Below the pieces are notes generated by a model. It made no database searches, was not told the origin of the DNA, and was given only the letters and a program-made list of their open reading frames with translations. Position numbers and translations under genes: made by a program. DNA of 64,000 nucleotides from Pseudothermotoga elfii DSM 9442 = NBRC 107921 (GTDB lineage: Bacteria > Thermotogota > Thermotogae > Thermotogales > DSM-5069). The DNA is taken from assembly GCF_000504085.1 (NCBI RefSeq), contig NC_022792.1, positions 1-64,000 on the forward strand, given 5' to 3'. Below, piece by piece: positions 60,618-64,000 of this stretch (position 1 is its first letter; every line of letters begins with the position of its first letter).

Positions 60618-62987
60618 TCACGAAAATCGCCTTTTCAAATTAAACCTGGTTTCAATTTCTGAAACCGTTTTTTCAAAAAGATCATTGACTTCTTCATCGG
60701 TTAGAGAACGATCCGGGGCTCTGTAAACAACATAAAAAGTAATGCTCAACACATCCTGTGGTATATCTTTTCCTCTGTATATATCACTCACTCCTACTTT
60801 TTCTACATATTCGCTGGATTGCTTGAGATGAGACACAATCTTTCCACAATTAAAACCTACAGGAGCCAGTAAAGATATGTCTCTTCTTACAGATGGAAAA
60901 CTTGAGAGATTACCAATTTGTTTGAATATTCTGCGATTTTCAAAAATTACCTGAAGATCAAGCTCCATAAAATAAACATCACCTTTAAAATCATAGAAAT
61001 CGTTAAAATCACCCGATAGCATCCCCATAACACCGACAGATTTATCATTCAAAAATATTTCAGCGCTGCGCCCGGGAACGAAGAAAGGCATTTCTTTTTC
61101 TGCAACTTCAAATTGAACAGACAGATGGCTCGCCAGCTCATCAAGAACGCCTTTCAAATTAAGTAATGAAACTGTCCGGTAATCGGTATAATCATCCTCA
61201 TTCAGTTTCCCTGTCATTACAAGCCCTATTTTTTCTCTCTCACAAACAGTACCGCTTTCAAAATTGTAGACTTTTGCTATTTCGAACAGCTTTACATCCC
61301 TGAGTTGCCTTTTGAGATTGTATGCAACAGAATCTATCAATCCAAAAACAAGAGAAGGTCTTAAGCAGTCCATATCTTCACTCAGGGGGTTTTTCAGTCT
61401 GACCGGCTCCATTTTTACAAGTTTTTTTACAACAGAAGAAGAACAAAAAGACAGATTTATACTCTCATCAAACCCTGACGCTATGAGCAATTGATTGATT
61501 TTTTTTCGAAATCTCTGTAATTCACCAAACCCCGTGCTCTTAACTGGTATCCTTAACATTTTTCCTTCTATTTTTTCATAACCGTAGATTCTCCCAACTT
61601 CTTCTATCAAATCCTCTTCAATAGAAATGTCCGGTCTGAAAGTGGGAATAAGCACTTTCCAGCCATCAGTTATTCTTTCAGTAACAAAATCCAGTCCGGA
61701 TAGAATATGCTCCACTGAACTTTGATCGATGTCAATTCCTAAAATCCTGCTCAATTTTGAATCTCTTAAAAAAACTGTCCTTGGTGGAATTTTGTGAACA
61801 TACTTATCCACAAATCCCCTTGCTGCTACTCCACCTGAAGTCTCCTCAATAACCTTTATTAAACGCTTCATCACAAAATCAACGTCATTTGGATCAACAC
61901 CTCTTTCAAATCTATAAGACGCATCAGATTTTATATTCATACTTCTGGAGGTTTTGCGAATTCTCACAGGGTTAAAATAAGCAACTTCAAGAAGGAGTGA
62001 ATCAGTTTTGTCTGATACACCTGAATCTGCAGTTCCCATAACACCTCCAACTGCCAGAACTTTTTCCCCATCCGTTATTAGTGTCTCTATACCATGCAGT
62101 GAGTATTCTCTTTCATCAAGCAGAAGAACTCTCTCGCTTTTATTTGCTTTTCTAACAACAATCCGTCCGCTGGAAATTTTCGAATAATCGAAAGTATGAA
62201 CAGGATGACCTGTCTCAAGCATTACATAATTTGCCGCATCGACAATCGAATTTATCGGTCTGATACCTGCAGACATGAGTCTACGCCGCATCCACACCGG
62301 GCTTGAAACTGCCTTCACTGACTCCATAAAAGCGGCACAATAACGCGGGCATCCATCCACATCCTCTATCGATACACTCACCATATCATTCACCGGTTTA
62401 TCGGATTCTGTATAATCAACAGACGGTTTTTTCAAAGGTCTGCCAGATAGAACAGCCATTTCTCTTGCAACACCGATAACCCCAAGACAATCCGGCCTAT
62501 TGGGAGTTATTTCTATATCAAGAACCTTGCCGTCAAGCTTCCAGTATCTTATTAGATCTGTTCCTACAGGTATTTCTTCTCTTATCTGATAAACACACTC
62601 CGATTTTTCCTCAAGTCCAAGTTCCTGTAGAGAACACATAATTACTTCAGACGTAATACCTTTTATATCCATTGCCTCAACTATTCTTCCATCTGACAGG
62701 GTTGTGCCAGGGAAAGCTACAGGAACCTTTGTGCCTTTGCAAATATTCATGTCCGAAGTGATTGTTGTATGAACGCTGTCACCATCAAAAACTTTACATA
62801 CATGAAGCTTTTCTGAGCGGGGATGAGGAGACACTTCACGCACTATTCCGCAAGTAATTTTTCCTCTTATGGGTAAATCAATTACATTTGCAACATTCAA
62901 TCCAGCTATAGTAAGCTTTGACGCTATTTCTTCATCTGTCCAGTCTATATCAACATATTCTCTGAGCCATTCTGTAGCTACAAGCAC
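60618..62987 (-). CDS. pheT: phenylalanyl-tRNA synthetase beta subunit
   Basis: Large subunit of the (alpha-beta)2 synthetase, 789 residues. LVATEWLREYVDIDWTDEEIASKLT at the N-terminus, EMAP-like tRNA-binding domain with GIVREVSPHPRSEKLHVCKVFDGD (about 47-70), B3/B4 editing domain, B5 with EITPNRPDCLGVIGVAREMAVLSGRPL, a catalytic-like core (RFERGVDPNDVD), and the C-terminal anticodon-binding FDX-ACB domain (FPSVRRDISLL). GTG start after GGAGGATGAAAT. Downstream of pheS by 14 bp. Confidence 0.96.
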   Translation of the reverse strand: MLVATEWLREYVDIDWTDEEIASKLTIAGLNVANVIDLPIRGKITCGIVREVSPHPRSEKLHVCKVFDGDSVHTTITSDMNICKGTKVPVAFPGTTLSDGRIVEAMDIKGITSEVIMCSLQELGLEEKSECVYQIREEIPVGTDLIRYWKLDGKVLDIEITPNRPDCLGVIGVAREMAVLSGRPLKKPSVDYTESDKPVNDMVSVSIEDVDGCPRYCAAFMESVKAVSSPVWMRRRLMSAGIRPINSIVDAANYVMLETGHPVHTFDYSKISSGRIVVRKANKSERVLLLDEREYSLHGIETLITDGEKVLAVGGVMGTADSGVSDKTDSLLLEVAYFNPVRIRKTSRSMNIKSDASYRFERGVDPNDVDFVMKRLIKVIEETSGGVAARGFVDKYVHKIPPRTVFLRDSKLSRILGIDIDQSSVEHILSGLDFVTERITDGWKVLIPTFRPDISIEEDLIEEVGRIYGYEKIEGKMLRIPVKSTGFGELQRFRKKINQLLIASGFDESINLSFCSSSVVKKLVKMEPVRLKNPLSEDMDCLRPSLVFGLIDSVAYNLKRQLRDVKLFEIAKVYNFESGTVCEREKIGLVMTGKLNEDDYTDYRTVSLLNLKGVLDELASHLSVQFEVAEKEMPFFVPGRSAEIFLNDKSVGVMGMLSGDFNDFYDFKGDVYFMELDLQVIFENRRIFKQIGNLSSFPSVRRDISLLAPVGFNCGKIVSHLKQSSEYVEKVGVSDIYRGKDIPQDVLSITFYVVYRAPDRSLTDEEVNDLFEKTVSEIETRFNLKRRFS

Positions 62988-63001
62988 ATTTCATCCCTCC
63001 A

Positions 63002-64000
63002 TCAGAATTTTTCTAAAAATCTCTTGTCATTTTTTACAAAATCCCTTATATCTTTGATGTTATATTTGAGCATCGCTATACGCTCAACGCCCATTCCAAA
63101 AGCAAAACCGGTCCATTTTTCCGAATCATAACCAACATTTTTGAAAACATTGGGATGAACCATACCAGCACCAAGAATTTCAAGCCAACCAGTGTATCCA
63201 CAGGCCTGACATCCTTTTCCATTGCAGATGCCACATGAGACATCTACCTCAAAGCTTGGCTCAGTGAATGGGAAAAAGCTTGGTCTCAGCCGTATTTTTC
63301 TTTCGCTTCCAAAAACCATCTGGGCAAATCTCTCCAATGTGTATTTCAGGTGACCAACCGACACATTTTCATCCACATACAAACCTTCAACCTGGGTAAA
63401 CATGGGAAGATGTGTCGCATCATAATCTCTCCTGTAAACACGCCCTGGTGATATAATTGCGATAGGTGGTTTTGCTGACATCATTGTTCTAATCTGAACC
63501 GGAGAAGTGTGCGTTCTAAGAAGTAGATCATTTATATAAAAAGAATCATGTTCGTCTCTCGCAGGATGCCACTCTGGAGTATTCAAAGCATCAAAATTGT
63601 GCCATACATCTTCTATCTCGGGACCTTCAACTACTTTAAAGCCCATTGATACGAAGATGCTTTCTATCTCTTCAAGCATCAATGATATAGGATGTCTGTG
63701 ACCAACATTTCTCCGCGCACCCGGGAGAGTCACATCTACCCAGTACTTTCTGGCGATTATTTGACTTTCTATCTTTTTTAACATCTCCTTTTTCTGTTCT
63801 ATAGCACGCTGAACAGCATCTTTGAGTTCATTCAGGATCTTACCAGCCCCCGGTCTTTCATGAACAGGAAGGCTGGCTATATTTTTCATCTGTTCGGTAA
63901 TAGTGCCTTTTTTACCCAGAAGAGATACTCTTATTTTTTCAAGTTGTTGAAGATCGGTTGCTGCATTGATTTCTCGAAGTGCCTGTTCTCTCAATTGCTC
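63002..64000 (-). CDS. pheS: phenylalanyl-tRNA synthetase alpha subunit (5' end beyond window)
   Basis: Catalytic subunit that activates phenylalanine. Coiled N-terminal region ([22 protein letters not shown]), then class II motifs: [21 protein letters not shown] with [37 protein letters not shown] and [22 protein letters not shown] (motif 3). [18 protein letters not shown] segment has two CxxC pairs, a possible zinc site seen in some bacterial PheS. The frame remains open through the last base (codons GAG CAA before the internal TTG 63994), so the true start is likely outside the window. Confidence 0.95.
   Translation of the reverse strand, partial: EQLREQALREINAATDLQQLEKIRVSLLGKKGTITEQMKNIASLPVHERPGAGKILNELKDAVQRAIEQKKEMLKKIESQIIARKYWVDVTLPGARRNVGHRHPISLMLEEIESIFVSMGFKVVEGPEIEDVWHNFDALNTPEWHPARDEHDSFYINDLLLRTHTSPVQIRTMMSAKPPIAIISPGRVYRRDYDATHLPMFTQVEGLYVDENVSVGHLKYTLERFAQMVFGSERKIRLRPSFFPFTEPSFEVDVSCGICNGKGCQACGYTGWLEILGAGMVHPNVFKNVGYDSEKWTGFAFGMGVERIAMLKYNIKDIRDFVKNDKRFLEKF

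Noticed and set aside
1-64000. CRISPR arrays, rRNA genes and riboswitches
   Set aside because: No spaced direct repeats, rRNA segments or recognisable aptamers were found by eye; the only tRNA seen is tRNA-Val.

Overview
The window looks like the start of a Thermotogales chromosome, most likely Pseudothermotoga (T. lettingae/T. elfii type). The basis is an AT-rich sequence (around 40 % GC by eye), dnaA beginning at base 1, a RecG of 780 residues (I recall the same length for Thermotoga maritima), a 147-residue Hsp20, and many sugar and sugar-acid transporters with no phosphotransferase system. The species call is inference; no database was searched.

Layout. 1-8.2 kb: dnaA, then a tight leftward operon (TPR protein, prepilin peptidase, lytic transglycosylase, NAD(P)HX repair enzyme, coiled-coil protein, trmB, gpsA) whose last gene overlaps the dnaA 3' end by 32 bp. 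8.3-14.1 kb: a flippase-like protein and glycosyltransferase, tRNA-Val(CAC), recG, an unlisted 52-residue membrane protein gene, hpt and a UPF0173 hydrolase. 14.3-18.9 kb: the chaperone cluster dnaK-hsp20-clp. 18.9-27.8 kb: a LacI regulator facing a sugar/sugar-acid operon (isomerase, DapA-family lyase, TRAP transporter, LarA-like protein). An IscB-type OMEGA element (omega RNA plus a shortened IscB-like ORF) sits between the apparent original ribosome-binding site and the start codon of lacI. 27.9-33.7 kb: a decayed dapA paralogue, a tyrosine recombinase, a 20-bp inverted repeat, an HD-GYP protein, an adenosine-specific kinase, a repeat propeller protein, a 54-codon gene with a near-consensus promoter and a flavodoxin.

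33.7-40.7 kb: an MFS carrier and a leftward ROK-GH3-ABC sugar operon with a palindromic operator before the ROK gene. 40.7-45.8 kb: a transposon remnant, a GntR-tctABC tripartite tricarboxylate transporter operon, and a divergent methylisocitrate-lyase-like gene, with a 30-bp perfect palindrome between them. 45.8-52.5 kb: an LTA-synthase-like sulfatase, then a rightward cassette of PIG-L deacetylase, BadF-type kinase, GH4 glycosidase, GPH carrier and rsmD. 52.5-59.6 kb: a leftward TRAP / SDR / RpiR / 2-hydroxyacid dehydrogenase / FGGY kinase operon that fits ketogluconate use. 59.7-64 kb: an alpha/beta hydrolase, pheT and the 3' part of pheS, which runs off the window.

The most notable points are the OMEGA element in lacI, with a reconstructable empty site and an IscB-like protein lacking HNH and RuvC-III; the hairpin found at every solute-binding-protein/permease junction of the four transporters; a possible PTS-free counterpart of the chitobiose (chb) pathway; an Hsp100 lacking both the ClpB middle domain and a ClpP-binding loop; and two small genes missed by a 60-residue cut-off.
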